Part shown: piece by piece, positions 8,927 through 17,350 of the stretch
Layout: the number at the start of each line of letters is the position of its first letter
Position numbering within the stretch: the stretch's first letter is position 1
Source of the DNA: Nocardia uniformis NBRC 13702
GTDB taxonomy: Bacteria > Actinomycetota > Actinomycetes > Mycobacteriales > Mycobacteriaceae
Length of the DNA: 64,000 nt
Reading direction: 5' to 3'
NCBI RefSeq assembly: GCF_001613345.1
Contig: NZ_BDCE01000019.1
Span: 124,001-188,000 of the forward strand
The notes under the pieces: model-generated
What the model was told of the DNA's origin: nothing
The model's input: only the letters and a program-made list of their open reading frames with translations
Databases searched by the model: none
Program-made: the position numbers and the translations under genes

Positions 8927-9814
8927 ATGACTCATCGCACACCGGCTCGACCCGTGAATATCGAGGAGGTGTTCCCCGAGCTGGTTCCGCTGCGCCGGCA
9001 CACGGTGCGTCTGCACCCGCGCCCTGGTCAACCGTCGGGGACCGATAGTTCGGTGGGTGGTCCGCTGTGGTGGCCCAGCACCGAGCCATGGCCGGTATGT
9101 ACCGAGGTGCACTTCGAGATAGACGCCTACCACCCGTACGACGGCGAGGTGCCACTCGTGCCGATCGTGCAGGTGTGGCGGCGGGATGCTCCCGGCTTCC
9201 CCTTCCCCGAAGACCGGGACATCCTCCAGATCCTGTGGTGCCCCCTCGATCACAATGAACTCGAATGCCCTCGGCCGCAAGTCTATTGGCGAAGCTCCGA
9301 GGCGGCGGGATCGGAGCGCAAACCACCGCCGCTGCCCGACGCCGCCGAGCAGGACTACATCCCGGCACCCTGCCTGGTGTACCCGGAACAGGTGGCGGAG
9401 TACCCCAGCTGGGACCTCGAAATGTATCGCGATACTCGGGCAGCTGTGCGAGACCGGATCGATCAACTCCGAGAGAACACCGGTTGGCACTACCAGTACC
9501 ACCTGTCCACCGCGCCGGGGATCAAACTCGGTGGCTATCCAGGGTGGTCCCAGGAACCGGTCTGGCCCGACTGCGAATCATGCGGGCAGCGAATGGACCA
9601 TCTGCTCACGGTGCCGAGCGAGGAATACGATTCCGAGACCTGGCGCACGTGGCTACCGCTGCAGGACCGGTCGGCACCGGCGATCAGAGGCGACGACTAC
9701 TACCCGACGGCTCTGTTCGAGCCGGTTGGGGTGCGCATCGGAAGGTCCGGTGGTCTCTACATTTTCGAATGCCGCCGCTGCCCCCACCGCCCTACCGCTC
9801 ACGAGCACGACTAA
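8927..9814 (+). CDS. DUF1963/YwqG-like protein
   Basis: A 295-residue cytoplasmic protein. It contains GGPLWWPSTEPWP near residue 45 and KLGGYPGWSQEPVWPDC near 205, both typical of the YwqG/DUF1963 fold. Two CxxC pairs (CESCGQRM and CRRCPHRP) could bind zinc. The function of the family is unknown. The ATG lies 8 bases after AGGAG; longer in-frame extensions overlap the previous gene. The 167 bases before it hold no gene. Confidence 0.78.
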   Translation: MTHRTPARPVNIEEVFPELVPLRRHTVRLHPRPGQPSGTDSSVGGPLWWPSTEPWPVCTEVHFEIDAYHPYDGEVPLVPIVQVWRRDAPGFPFPEDRDILQILWCPLDHNELECPRPQVYWRSSEAAGSERKPPPLPDAAEQDYIPAPCLVYPEQVAEYPSWDLEMYRDTRAAVRDRIDQLRENTGWHYQYHLSTAPGIKLGGYPGWSQEPVWPDCESCGQRMDHLLTVPSEEYDSETWRTWLPLQDRSAPAIRGDDYYPTALFEPVGVRIGRSGGLYIFECRRCPHRPTAHEHD

Positions 9815-9865
9815 CCTTCGCGCCCACGGCAGCTCGACTTCACGCGGCGGTCTGGTCGACCCCCG

Positions 9866-10145
9866 TCACTCGGTGGGTGTGCGGTTGCGAAGGAAGCCGC
9901 GGATTCCGGTGGCGCTCCAGTTGTCGTGGTCTTCGCCATAGGCGGTGATGCCGTCGAAGGCCCATTCGGTCAGGCAGTTCACCGTGTACCGCCCCGGACG
10001 TCACCCCTTGATTGGTTTGGAAGAACGGATAGAACTGCCCTGAGAGCCGTCGCTCGGGGACGGTGAAGGTGAACCAGCACGTCTCGGTCCAATAGGGCTC
10101 GGCATCGGCCGGTGGATGGAACTCGTCATCGGGATGCACCGTCAT
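9866..10145 (-). pseudogene. DUF7064-like gene with internal deletion
   Basis: The N-terminal part reads MTVHPDDEFHPPADAEPYWT then ETCWFTFTVPERRLSGQFYP, resembling actinobacterial proteins with EDEFxHPP...W.E...F...PERRL. After about 45 codons the sequence changes frame and resumes as TVNCLTEWAFDGITAYGEDH before a stop at 9866, which looks like the family C-terminus. Most of the middle of a gene of usual length (about 300 codons) is missing, so this is a deleted remnant. The family assignment is tentative. Confidence 0.55.
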
Positions 10146-10384
10146 GAAGACACCGTTTTCATCGGCGGAATCTGGCGGTTCGTGCTTATCAGCACGACCG
10201 CGTGAGCCGCTGATACTGCCGAATCCGGTCTCGCTGAGCGGAACCCGCGCCGGCCGACGCGCTACCGGGCGAAGGGATAGTCGCGACCGAGCACCATCCC
10301 GAGACGATCTCGACTTCGACCATCACACGAGCTATCGTCGACTTGTTCGGTATTACGCAATTACGGATTTACGGGAGAGTGGGA

Positions 10385-11416
10385 ATGCGGCACAAGTTCG
10401 CAATCGTCGTGGCCGCCGCGCTGCCCATGCTCGCAGGGTGCTCGAACCCTGCGGCCGTGGACGAGGTGCGCACACCGATCCCGACTGCGGACGTGACGTC
10501 GGCCGACGGATGGTTGGGCCAGATCTGCCAAGATCCGAACAACATCTCGATCGCCGTCGACGACGGAAAAGGGAACGCTGTCGAGCGTCGCGTCGATGAC
10601 CAGCAGCCCATCGCATCGGCCGTGAAGGTCGTCCCGCTCGCGGCCTACGCCCGCGCGGTCGCAGCCGGAACCCTCGACCCGCGGCAACGAATCCCCGTCA
10701 CCGAGTGGGAGCGCTGGTACTTTCCCGGAACCGACGGGGGCGCGCACGAACAGGCACGGACCCGCCTGCCCGGCGATACGGTCACCCTCGACCAGATGGT
10801 GAGCGCGATGATCCGCGAAAGCGATAACGCTGTCCCCGACTACCTGCGCGACCGCCTCGGCGACCAAGCACTGATCGATGCCGCCGCAGCGGGTGGGTGG
10901 CACGATTACCTGCCGTCCTCGAAGCTCGGCGACGTGATTCGCCTGCTCGACCCGGAAGTCGTCGACGTATGGGCGGCGGCGCGACGCTACGTCAGCGACC
11001 CGACGTATCGCGATGCGACGCAATCGAAACCGCTGCCGTCGTCCTACGACGAGGTAGCGGCGTGGGCCGACACCACACCGACGGCATCGGCGCGTCAGCT
11101 CGCGTCGATGCACCGTTCGATCGCCACCGGCAGCTTCGGGCCCGGCTCGGATATCGCACGCGCACAACTGGAATGGCAGGCGCCGCCGGACGGGTTCGTG
11201 GCGATCGGCTTCAAGGGCGGTTCGTATCCCGGCATCCTGACCGATGCGATCTATCTGCGCCGAGCTGACGGCACCGTCGCGACAGCGGTCCTGCTCAATC
11301 GCCGCATGCCCGAAACCACCTGGCAGGCCGCACTGAATAGTTACAGCCAGCAGGAACTGCTCATACGGGCCATGACCGAGCCGGACGTGTCGCACCGGTT
11401 AACGTGTGCTCCATGA
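10385..11416 (+). CDS. Beta-lactamase-fold serine hydrolase lipoprotein
   Basis: A 343-residue exported lipoprotein (MRHKFAIVVAAALPMLAGC, lipobox LAGC). The class A beta-lactamase/transpeptidase motifs are in order: SAVK (S78-x-x-K81), SDN near residue 149 and KGG near 283. It is probably a surface serine hydrolase acting on peptidoglycan peptides or beta-lactams; real lactamase activity cannot be read from sequence. The following regulator starts inside its stop codon (ATGA overlap at 11413), so they form an operon. Confidence 0.82.
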   Translation: MRHKFAIVVAAALPMLAGCSNPAAVDEVRTPIPTADVTSADGWLGQICQDPNNISIAVDDGKGNAVERRVDDQQPIASAVKVVPLAAYARAVAAGTLDPRQRIPVTEWERWYFPGTDGGAHEQARTRLPGDTVTLDQMVSAMIRESDNAVPDYLRDRLGDQALIDAAAAGGWHDYLPSSKLGDVIRLLDPEVVDVWAAARRYVSDPTYRDATQSKPLPSSYDEVAAWADTTPTASARQLASMHRSIATGSFGPGSDIARAQLEWQAPPDGFVAIGFKGGSYPGILTDAIYLRRADGTVATAVLLNRRMPETTWQAALNSYSQQELLIRAMTEPDVSHRLTCAP

Positions 11417-11871
11417 CCGATGTCGATGCCAAGCTCGCCGAGTTGGAGGCGCGGATCGAGGCGCTGGAAGGGCGCCGCCACCCCGAGGACCCGGCACGCG
11501 GATTCATCGAATACCACGGCAATGTCGACTTCGGTGGCGAGCTCAACTGGACCATCCGCTACAGCGCGGCATCGGTACTTCAGCTGCCCGCCAGCATTCG
11601 CGTGGAAGTGCTTGCCGCGCTGGGACATCCGGTCCGACACGCACTGGTCCAAGCACTCCTCGACGGCCCCCGCACCGGCATTGAGTTAGCGGAAGCCGTC
11701 GGACTCACCTCCACCGGCCAGCTTTATCACCATGTGCGCGCACTGTCGTCAGCGAACATCATCGAGCAACACAGCCGCGGCACCTACCACATACCCCCAC
11801 CGAAAATTGTTCCGGTACTGGTACTGATGACCGCCGCGGCCGATATCGGCAACCTGCTGCAGAGTGGCTGA
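11413..11871 (+). CDS. ArsR-like winged-helix regulator with coiled-coil N-terminus
   Basis: A 152-residue protein. Residues 4-22 (AKLAELEARIEALEGR) form a short coiled coil; residues about 60-130 form an ArsR-like winged helix (EVLAALGHPVRHALVQALLD, TGIELAEAVGLTSTGQLYHH). It overlaps the stop of the serine hydrolase by 4 bases and is translationally coupled to it. It may sense a cell-wall or beta-lactam-related signal handled by its neighbour, which is inference. Between 11872 and 12116 I see no supported gene. Confidence 0.8.
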   Translation: MTDVDAKLAELEARIEALEGRRHPEDPARGFIEYHGNVDFGGELNWTIRYSAASVLQLPASIRVEVLAALGHPVRHALVQALLDGPRTGIELAEAVGLTSTGQLYHHVRALSSANIIEQHSRGTYHIPPPKIVPVLVLMTAAADIGNLLQSG

Positions 11872-12116
11872 GCCGGATGTCTACCGCGCGGTGGCCCGCT
11901 GCCACGGCGGCGTTCACGGTGAAGCCCATTCGGCACCGGGCATGCGGGTAGTCCCCCGGGCCGAGATCGTCCGGTACGCATTCAAGAGCCTGGCTAGTGC
12001 ACACCCGCGACCCATCGGCACCGACGAGGCCATGCGGCTGGCCCTCAGCCCGCCGCCAAACATCTAGGCCGCCCACCGGCGGGAGAACGAACAGTGAGCG
12101 GCCCGGTCGGGTGCGT

Positions 12117-13052
12117 TCAGGGAGCGAGCACGACCGTCTTACCGGAGAGCCGCCCGGCACCGGCGTCGGCATGCACGGCGGCCAGCTCCGCCACCGGGCG
12201 GTGGGCGGCGACGTGGACCCGGAGCTTGCCGGCATCCACCTTGGCGACCAGTTCGGCCAGCTGGGCTCCGTCGCTGCGAACCCACAGGTTCGCGCTGCGC
12301 ACCCCCCGAGCGGGGTCTTCGGGAATCTGGCCGGCTGTGCTGGCAGCGACCCCGCCGTCGGCGACATAGTTCGTCAGTTGCGCGAGCTCCTGCGGGGAGA
12401 CGCGCACATGGTTCACCACGATCTGGAACGGACCGCCCACTGCGGCCGGGCCCGCGGCGAGGGCGAGTGGACCGACAACCCGGTCCGCGCCGTAGCCCCG
12501 AAGGCGGTCGGCGTGCTGAGGCGCGTCGACCGCGGTCACGTGCGCCCCCGCATCGACGGCGAGCTGCACCACGAGGCTGCCCACCGCGCCCCCCGCCCCG
12601 TTGACCAGGACGGTCTGACCGGGCTTCAGCTCGGCGAGCTCGAACACCGTCTGCCAGGCCGCCAGGCCGGTCAGCGGCAGCGCCGCGGCGTCGACCAGCT
12701 CGGTCGTCCGGGGCGCCGGGGCCAGGGAGTCGGCCGGGGCGAGCACGTATTCGGCGGCTCCGCCGGCGGCGTCGAGGGGCAGCATCGCCACGACCCGGTC
12801 GCCGACCTCTGGGCCGGTCACGTCCGCACCGAGTTCAGCGACGGTGCCCGCGAGGTCGATCCCCGGCACGTAGGGGAAAGTTATCGGGATCATCTCGGCC
12901 AGGACACCGGCACGGATGTGGTCGTCGACCGGGTTGAACGACGTGGCCGCCACCCGCACCAGCACCTGCCCGATGCCGGGAATCGGACGGTCGACGTCCT
13001 CATAACGCAGGACTGCACTGCTGCCGAACTCGTGGAAACGCACTGCTTTCAT
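12117..13052 (-). CDS. Zinc-independent MDR oxidoreductase (quinone reductase-like)
   Basis: A 311-residue NADP-dependent medium-chain dehydrogenase/reductase. The N-terminal GroES-like domain has PITFPYVPGIDLAGTV and GDRVVAM; the Rossmann part has VLVNGAGGAVGSLVVQLA, the classic AxGGVG-type nucleotide loop. The catalytic zinc cysteines of alcohol dehydrogenases are absent, so it belongs to the quinone oxidoreductase branch. It is divergent from a MarR-family gene, a common pairing in which the regulator senses an electrophile or quinone. ATG 13052 gives the standard MKAVRFHEFG start. Confidence 0.92.
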   Translation of the reverse strand: MKAVRFHEFGSSAVLRYEDVDRPIPGIGQVLVRVAATSFNPVDDHIRAGVLAEMIPITFPYVPGIDLAGTVAELGADVTGPEVGDRVVAMLPLDAAGGAAEYVLAPADSLAPAPRTTELVDAAALPLTGLAAWQTVFELAELKPGQTVLVNGAGGAVGSLVVQLAVDAGAHVTAVDAPQHADRLRGYGADRVVGPLALAAGPAAVGGPFQIVVNHVRVSPQELAQLTNYVADGGVAASTAGQIPEDPARGVRSANLWVRSDGAQLAELVAKVDAGKLRVHVAAHRPVAELAAVHADAGAGRLSGKTVVLAP

Positions 13053-13191
13053 GACACTGCCTTCTCTGTGTGTTGACACCGACGCCGACCGAATGCGTCG
13101 ACCAGTTGGGAGGGGCGGAAAGTTATTGTGAGAGTTGGTATTTCAATCCATTTGCACCGAGCGGATGGAATTGCCCAGCTCCATGCGGTGG

Positions 13192-13713
13192 ATGGCGCGC
13201 ACGGCGCCGGTCGGGTTACCGGGGGCGCCGACGGCGAGCAGCCGTGGGGCGAAATGTTCGACGGACGGGCTCCAGCAGGACCTGTGGCAGGCGCTCCTCA
13301 CGGTCGTTATTGCCCTCCCGGCGGCCCTCGACCGCCAGCTGCAGCGAGACGCGGGCATCTCCAATTTCGAGTACGGGGTCCTGGCCCAGCTGTCCATGGC
13401 CGACGAGACCACGATGCGGCTCAGCGACCTGGCCCGGGTCTGCGACAGCACTCAGCCCCGCCTGTCGAAGGTGATGGATCGCTTCGAAGCCCGTGACTGG
13501 GTCGCCCGCCGACCCGACCCCGGCGACGGTCGATACACGCTCGCCGCTCTGACCGGCGCCGGCCGGCAGAAACTCGTGGAGAGCGCACCGGAACACGTCG
13601 CGCAGGTGAAGCGGCTCGTATTCGATCCGCTCAGCGCCGCTCAGCGCCGCCACCTCGAGGCCGCACTCACCCGGATCGCCGCTACCGTGCGCCGAGAACT
13701 CGAAGGAGGCTGA
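13192..13713 (+). CDS. MarR-family regulator
   Basis: A winged-helix regulator of about 150 core residues: SNFEYGVLAQLSMADETTMR, LSDLARVCDSTQPRLSKVMD then RFEARDWVARRPDPGDGRYT, the wing, are typical MarR. The gene is divergent from the MDR oxidoreductase and probably represses it; GTGTTGACAC at about 13068-13077 in the shared region is a possible operator. The start is uncertain: frames are open back to a TTG at 13135 and forward into the coding region, and no ribosome binding site decides between them. Confidence 0.82.
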   Translation: MARTAPVGLPGAPTASSRGAKCSTDGLQQDLWQALLTVVIALPAALDRQLQRDAGISNFEYGVLAQLSMADETTMRLSDLARVCDSTQPRLSKVMDRFEARDWVARRPDPGDGRYTLAALTGAGRQKLVESAPEHVAQVKRLVFDPLSAAQRRHLEAALTRIAATVRRELEGG

Positions 13714-13780
13714 GCGATTGTATCCAACGATTCGGTAGTATGCATTTAGTTGGCTAAAAGCCATCGAAATACATACCTCC

Positions 13781-14002
13781 GAGAGGCACTTCATCGGCGG
13801 AACCGCTCTGGCCCGCACACATCTGGTGACCGGCAGACTCAGCGAAGACATCGATCTGGTTGCTTTGGACAACCGGGCGGCATTGGCTCGCTGAACGCAA
13901 ACCGGGTTGGCCACGCGCCTGCCATGGGGACGCTGGGCAGAGATACAACTGCGCCCCGGTGCCATCGATTGTGTCGGTGGCATCCGGGGCGCGGATGGGT
14001 GA
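13781..14002 (+). pseudogene. AbiEii-type nucleotidyltransferase toxin remnant
   Basis: The frame reads HFIGGTALARTHLVTGRLSE then DIDLVALDNR, the nucleotidyltransferase core motif of AbiEii toxins (GGTALAR...RLSEDIDL). A TGA follows at 13892 and the same frame continues, recognisably coding, to another TGA at 14000. The first part and the C-terminal half of the protein are missing and there is no antitoxin partner. This is a broken relic related to the complete AbiE pairs at 24.9-26.4 and 30.4-32.0 kb. Confidence 0.72.
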
Positions 14003-14003
14003 A

Positions 14004-14747
14004 TCAGCCGAGGTCCGGGTGGCCGAACCACTCGACAATCGTCCAACCCTGCTGCGGGCTGCCCTTGAGGACGACGCGGCCGCCGTTGCGTATCGGATCA
14101 GTGCCGAGTTTGTTCGGGTCGGCGTTGTCGGCGTTCATCATGGACCAGAACATGATGGCGGCGCCGTGCGAGAAGATCACCGGGTTGGTGCAGTCGCTGC
14201 GCTGCACATCGACCAGTGCCGCATCGAAGCGGCCGTCGAACTCGTTGCCGTCGATGGAGCCCGGAATCCGTGCGTCCAGGTCGCCGGAGAGCCACTTGAT
14301 CGGCGCCTGTAGGTACCCGGACAGCGCTTCGGCCTCCGGGGTGCCCTCGTACTCGCCCGCCTCGATCTCCCGGAAACCGGGCTTGATGTCGAGGCTCAGG
14401 TCGTGCTTGGCGATGGTCGGTGCCGCGGTCTGCTCGGTACGCACCATATTGGACGCGAAGGCGCAGTCGTACTTCTTGTCGGCCAGCTCGACGGCCAGCT
14501 TGTCTGCCTGTGCCTGGCCGCGTGCGGTCAGGCTGGGCCCGGGCACCTTGGTGTCGATCAGGCCGGAGGCGTTACCGGCGGACTCGGTATGCCGCACCAG
14601 GGTGATGACCATTTCACTGGAGCCGCTGCCGGAGCCACTGCCGGAGCTTCCGAAGTCGATGGCGGACGCGACGCCGGTGGTAGCGGTTGTGGCCGCAACC
14701 GCGGTCGCCATCACCGCAATGGACAATCGAAGAGATCGGATTCGCAT
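14004..14747 (-). CDS. Secreted histidine phosphatase superfamily protein
   Basis: A 247-residue exported protein: signal peptide of about 29 residues, a Gly-Ser linker (SSGSGSGSGSS), then the phosphoglycerate-mutase-like domain with the catalytic RHTESAGN (R52-H53), FASNMVRTEQTA, REIEAGEYEG and the second histidine in FSHGAAI. All four catalytic positions look intact. It probably acts as a phosphatase outside the cell; the substrate is unknown. The next 900 bases are gene-poor. Confidence 0.88.
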   Translation of the reverse strand: MRIRSLRLSIAVMATAVAATTATTGVASAIDFGSSGSGSGSGSSEMVITLVRHTESAGNASGLIDTKVPGPSLTARGQAQADKLAVELADKKYDCAFASNMVRTEQTAAPTIAKHDLSLDIKPGFREIEAGEYEGTPEAEALSGYLQAPIKWLSGDLDARIPGSIDGNEFDGRFDAALVDVQRSDCTNPVIFSHGAAIMFWSMMNADNADPNKLGTDPIRNGGRVVLKGSPQQGWTIVEWFGHPDLG

Positions 14748-15652
14748 GGGTGGGAATGCCTTTCATCGTGGCGAACGCCACTTCAGGTATGCCGAAGAAC
14801 CGGAAGGTGGAGTGTCGCGTCTCACAGAAGCAGCTATTTGCCCGAATCGACTACGGGGTATCCCATTCATCGGGATCTTTCGCGCACCGCCGACCATGTC
14901 CCTGCCATTGCCCAGGCGGCCACGATTTTGTCGTCCACACCGTCACAGCGAAAGCCTGCTTCCGTGACGAGAAACGACAGCCCGAGACGGCGTGCATTCG
15001 CTGCGTGAGTTGTCTACGGGAGATCGTCTGTTGCGGATGATATGTGCCGCTCGCTGATGGCCCTCCGAATCAGCGCCCGTGCTGCGTCACCGGTGACCGA
15101 TTGACTCGCCAGGGTATCGAACGCGCGACCGTACAGGGCGATCTCGCGGGGCCGTGTGAGAGTCAGCTCGGCTGTGAGAGGAACCGACACCATATTCACG
15201 CTGGACCAACGCGATTTCCGAACGATCACACCCCTCACCCACGGCCTCACGAACTTCAGGATTCTGCCCGCCGACATGTAGTTTGCGGCCGTCGACCGCC
15301 CCGGGCTTCGTCTCACGCATCCGCATGCCCCCGATGCCGATCACGTCGTCCCAGGTGTGCGGCGGGAACACCTCGTGACCGGTCTGGGGAGCGGCACGAG
15401 ACGGGCGTCCGGTATCTCAGCGGCCAACGCGGCCGTGTTCGTTATGACCTGGAACCGCCGCCGCGGCTCCTACCGCTATCGCAGGCGACGGCTGATCGCT
15501 TGCGGGCCGCCGGTCGATGCCCAATGCCTCAACGCCCGTGCCATGAACCGGGTCATGGCACGGGCGGGGGACGAGCCGGGCGTGGGTACCGGGATCGCGC
15601 TTCTACCGCCCAGCGGTGGTCGATCGCCCTATCGAGGCGAATTGGGGCCGGT
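14748..15652. other. Gene-poor, degenerate stretch
   Basis: About 900 bases without an intact gene. Apart from the regulator remnant listed at 15014-15195 on the minus strand, the minus strand reads HEVFPPHTWDDVIGIGGMRM near 15300-15370, which looks like former coding sequence but belongs to no family I can name. The open frames on the plus strand have the Arg-rich composition of out-of-frame GC-rich DNA. Confidence 0.5.
15014..15195 (-). pseudogene. C-terminal remnant of an Scr1/DUF5753-type XRE regulator
   Basis: The frame ends VSVPLTAELTLTRPREIALY then GRAFDTLASQSVTGDAARAL and IRRAI, which resembles the end of DUF5753 regulators (TRPxEI..Y...F..LA..S.....AR.LI..). The helix-turn-helix and most of the sensor domain are missing. 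A complete relative with its DUF397 partner is at 32.5-33.8 kb. Confidence 0.5.
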
Positions 15653-15976
15653 TCAGAATTCCACTACCTGCCGAATCTCCACGTGTCCGTATCGGGCGGT
15701 GGGGATGCGTTGTGCCCACGAGACGGCTGTCTCCTCGTCCGGCACGTCGATGACGTAGAACCCGGCGACCGTGTCTCCGGCGGCGATTTTGTCGATGCTG
15801 CTCTCGCCGTCCCGGATGGTGAGTGTCTTGCCGTCGGCCGCTGGATGCAATCCGGCTTCGTGGACGAAGATTCCGGCCGCTTTCACCTGGTTGTCGAACT
15901 CGATCCACTCCGGCACCTCACCGTCGGACGGACCGGCCGTGGCGGGGTCGTAAGCGTAGAGGAGGGTGTACTTCAT
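15653..15976 (-). CDS. YCII-related domain protein
   Basis: A 107-residue protein of the YCII/DGPF superfamily: MKYTLLYAYDPATAG at the start and the ferredoxin-like core GFYVIDVPDEETAVSWAQRI. Such proteins are small cytoplasmic alpha/beta barrels of uncertain enzymatic role, often encoded next to ECF sigma factors; none is seen here. ATG 15976 follows GGAAGGGC at suitable spacing; in-frame starts further upstream are unlikely. Confidence 0.85.
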   Translation of the reverse strand: MKYTLLYAYDPATAGPSDGEVPEWIEFDNQVKAAGIFVHEAGLHPAADGKTLTIRDGESSIDKIAAGDTVAGFYVIDVPDEETAVSWAQRIPTARYGHVEIRQVVEF

Positions 15977-16320
15977 GATGTGTTGCCCTTCCGAATCATC
16001 TGTTGCTGGTTCAGCACGGTCGATCTTGTAGACGCGCCGGGATGGCGGAATTAATCGGTCCACGAACAACTTTCGAGGTGACCAGATGCAGCCACACCAT
16101 CGATTACTTCGATCGCTGTCCGGTTCGTGCCATGGAAAACCCTCGCTGAACGGAGTCGTGTCCGCTATCGGGAAGCACCCGGAGATGCCCCTGGGATCCG
16201 GGGGGATCCGGTACGAGGGTCGGGTCAGGGTCCCTCGGTCGGCGTGAGCGCGCCATGCTCCGGTTGTTGATATCTGTTGCGAGATCGAAACCGCCCGCAA
16301 TGTCGCATTTGTGCCCCCGG

Positions 16321-16424
16321 GGCGGCACGTACAGCATCTACACCTATGCCTACCCGGCGTGAACTGCGGGCTTCCGCTGATACAGAGATAGTTCGACAGG
16401 TATATCGCCGGTCACCGTGGTGAT
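16321..16424 (+). repeat. Dispersed ~100-bp repeat, copy 1
   Basis: Copy 1 of a family with the core GGCACGTACAGCATC followed about 30 bases later by TTCCGCTGATAC and AGTTCG, ending near CACCGTGGTGAT. Other copies are at 18592-18690 and 35937-36032, all on the same strand. On the opposite strand the core would read MLYVPP, but there is no consistent open frame, so the repeat is probably not coding. Confidence 0.6.
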
Positions 16425-16506
16425 GCGTGCCGAGCGGGGATGGTATGGCGTCGATAGGCCCAGGATTCGAAATCCTGGTCGATGTCATCCCGATCGAGGC
16501 TAGTAC

Positions 16507-16528
16507 TACGTATCTTATGTAATACGTA
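16507..16528. promoter_or_regulatory. Palindromic operator of the VapBC-like module
   Basis: TACGTAT (16507-16513) and ATACGTA (16522-16528) are perfect inverted repeats around an 8-base spacer, ending 17 bases before the antitoxin start. Toxin-antitoxin operons of this class are usually repressed by the antitoxin bound to such a palindrome. Confidence 0.65.
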
Positions 16529-16545
16529 CGAAGAAGAGGTTGTCG

Positions 16546-16773
16546 ATGCGACTCAATAGCAAGGGGCAGGTGACCATTCCCGCCGAACTACGCCGGAAGT
16601 ACGCGCTGGAGGAAGGGGACGAGGTCGAGGTTATCGAGGTCGGCAACACACTGGCGATCGTGCGTCGAGAGGGAGCGCAACGACGGGGCAAGCGACTCAC
16701 TGGGCATATGCGCGGGCGCGCGACCACGTCGATGAGCACGGATGAGTTGATGGAACTGTTCCGTGGCGAGTAG
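16546..16773 (+). CDS. AbrB/MazE-fold antitoxin
   Basis: A 75-residue swapped-hairpin AbrB (SpoVT-AbrB) DNA-binding antitoxin: MRLNSKGQVTIPAELRRKYA then LEEGDEVEVIEVGNTLAIVR is the classic fold. The C-terminal 30 residues are basic, then acidic (STDELMELFRGE), and would bind the toxin. ATG 16546 has AGAGG six bases upstream; a TTG two codons earlier is also possible. The toxin gene overlaps its end by 11 bases. Confidence 0.92.
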   Translation: MRLNSKGQVTIPAELRRKYALEEGDEVEVIEVGNTLAIVRREGAQRRGKRLTGHMRGRATTSMSTDELMELFRGE

Positions 16774-17212
16774 CAGCGCCTTGCGGGCGGTCTCGGAACA
16801 TACAGTCACCCTGGTGGATTCATGTGTGCTCCTCGATATCCTCACAGACGACCCGAAGTGGGCCGACTGGTCTGACGACGCGTTGGCCGATGCCCGTGAC
16901 CTCGGAGCCACCGTGATCAATCCGATCATCTACGCCGAGGTCGCTGGTGGATTCGACACCATCGAGGAATTGGACGATGCGTTGCCGGAGTCGGAATTGG
17001 GGCGGATGGACCTGCCCTATCCGGCTGGGTTCGTGGCGAGCAAGGCATTCGTGGCGTATCGCCGCCGTGGAGGCGAAAAGAGAAGTCCGCTACCGGATTT
17101 CTACATCGGTGCGCACGCTGCGGTAGCGGGCTATCGGTTGTTGACGCGTGACGCGGCTCGTTTCCGGACCTACTTCCCGAACCTCGAACTGATCGCACCC
17201 GACCCGACGTAG
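16763..17212 (+). CDS. PIN-domain ribonuclease toxin (VapC family)
   Basis: A 149-residue PIN-domain RNase. Acidic residues expected for the Mg2+ site are present: the D in TLVDSCVLLDI (near residue 19), the E in IYAEVAGG (near 55), the D in PLPDFYIGAHA (near 109) and the D in LLTRDAARF (near 127). It would cleave RNA when free of antitoxin. GTG 16763 overlaps the antitoxin stop, giving the usual coupled order antitoxin-toxin. The module looks intact. Confidence 0.92.
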   Translation: MASSSALRAVSEHTVTLVDSCVLLDILTDDPKWADWSDDALADARDLGATVINPIIYAEVAGGFDTIEELDDALPESELGRMDLPYPAGFVASKAFVAYRRRGGEKRSPLPDFYIGAHAAVAGYRLLTRDAARFRTYFPNLELIAPDPT

Positions 17213-17350
17213 GCTGCTTCGAGGTCGTCGACGGTCCGGACATACTTCGCATCACCGGGCTGGAACTGCTCGACGCCGCCCCACTCCCACGCGATCATTC
17301 CGTCGTCGGCTGCCCGTCGGAGGTTTCACCCACGGACCCCCGGGGCCGCG

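Noticed and set aside
11759..12116. Open frames on both strands after the ArsR-like gene
   Set aside because: One reads YPHARCRMGFTVNAAVAAGH, weakly protein-like, but it has no start, stop context or known relative.
16448..16490. tRNA-like CCAGGATTCGAAATCCTGG hairpin
   Set aside because: Only an isolated hairpin; no acceptor stem or anticodon arm around it.
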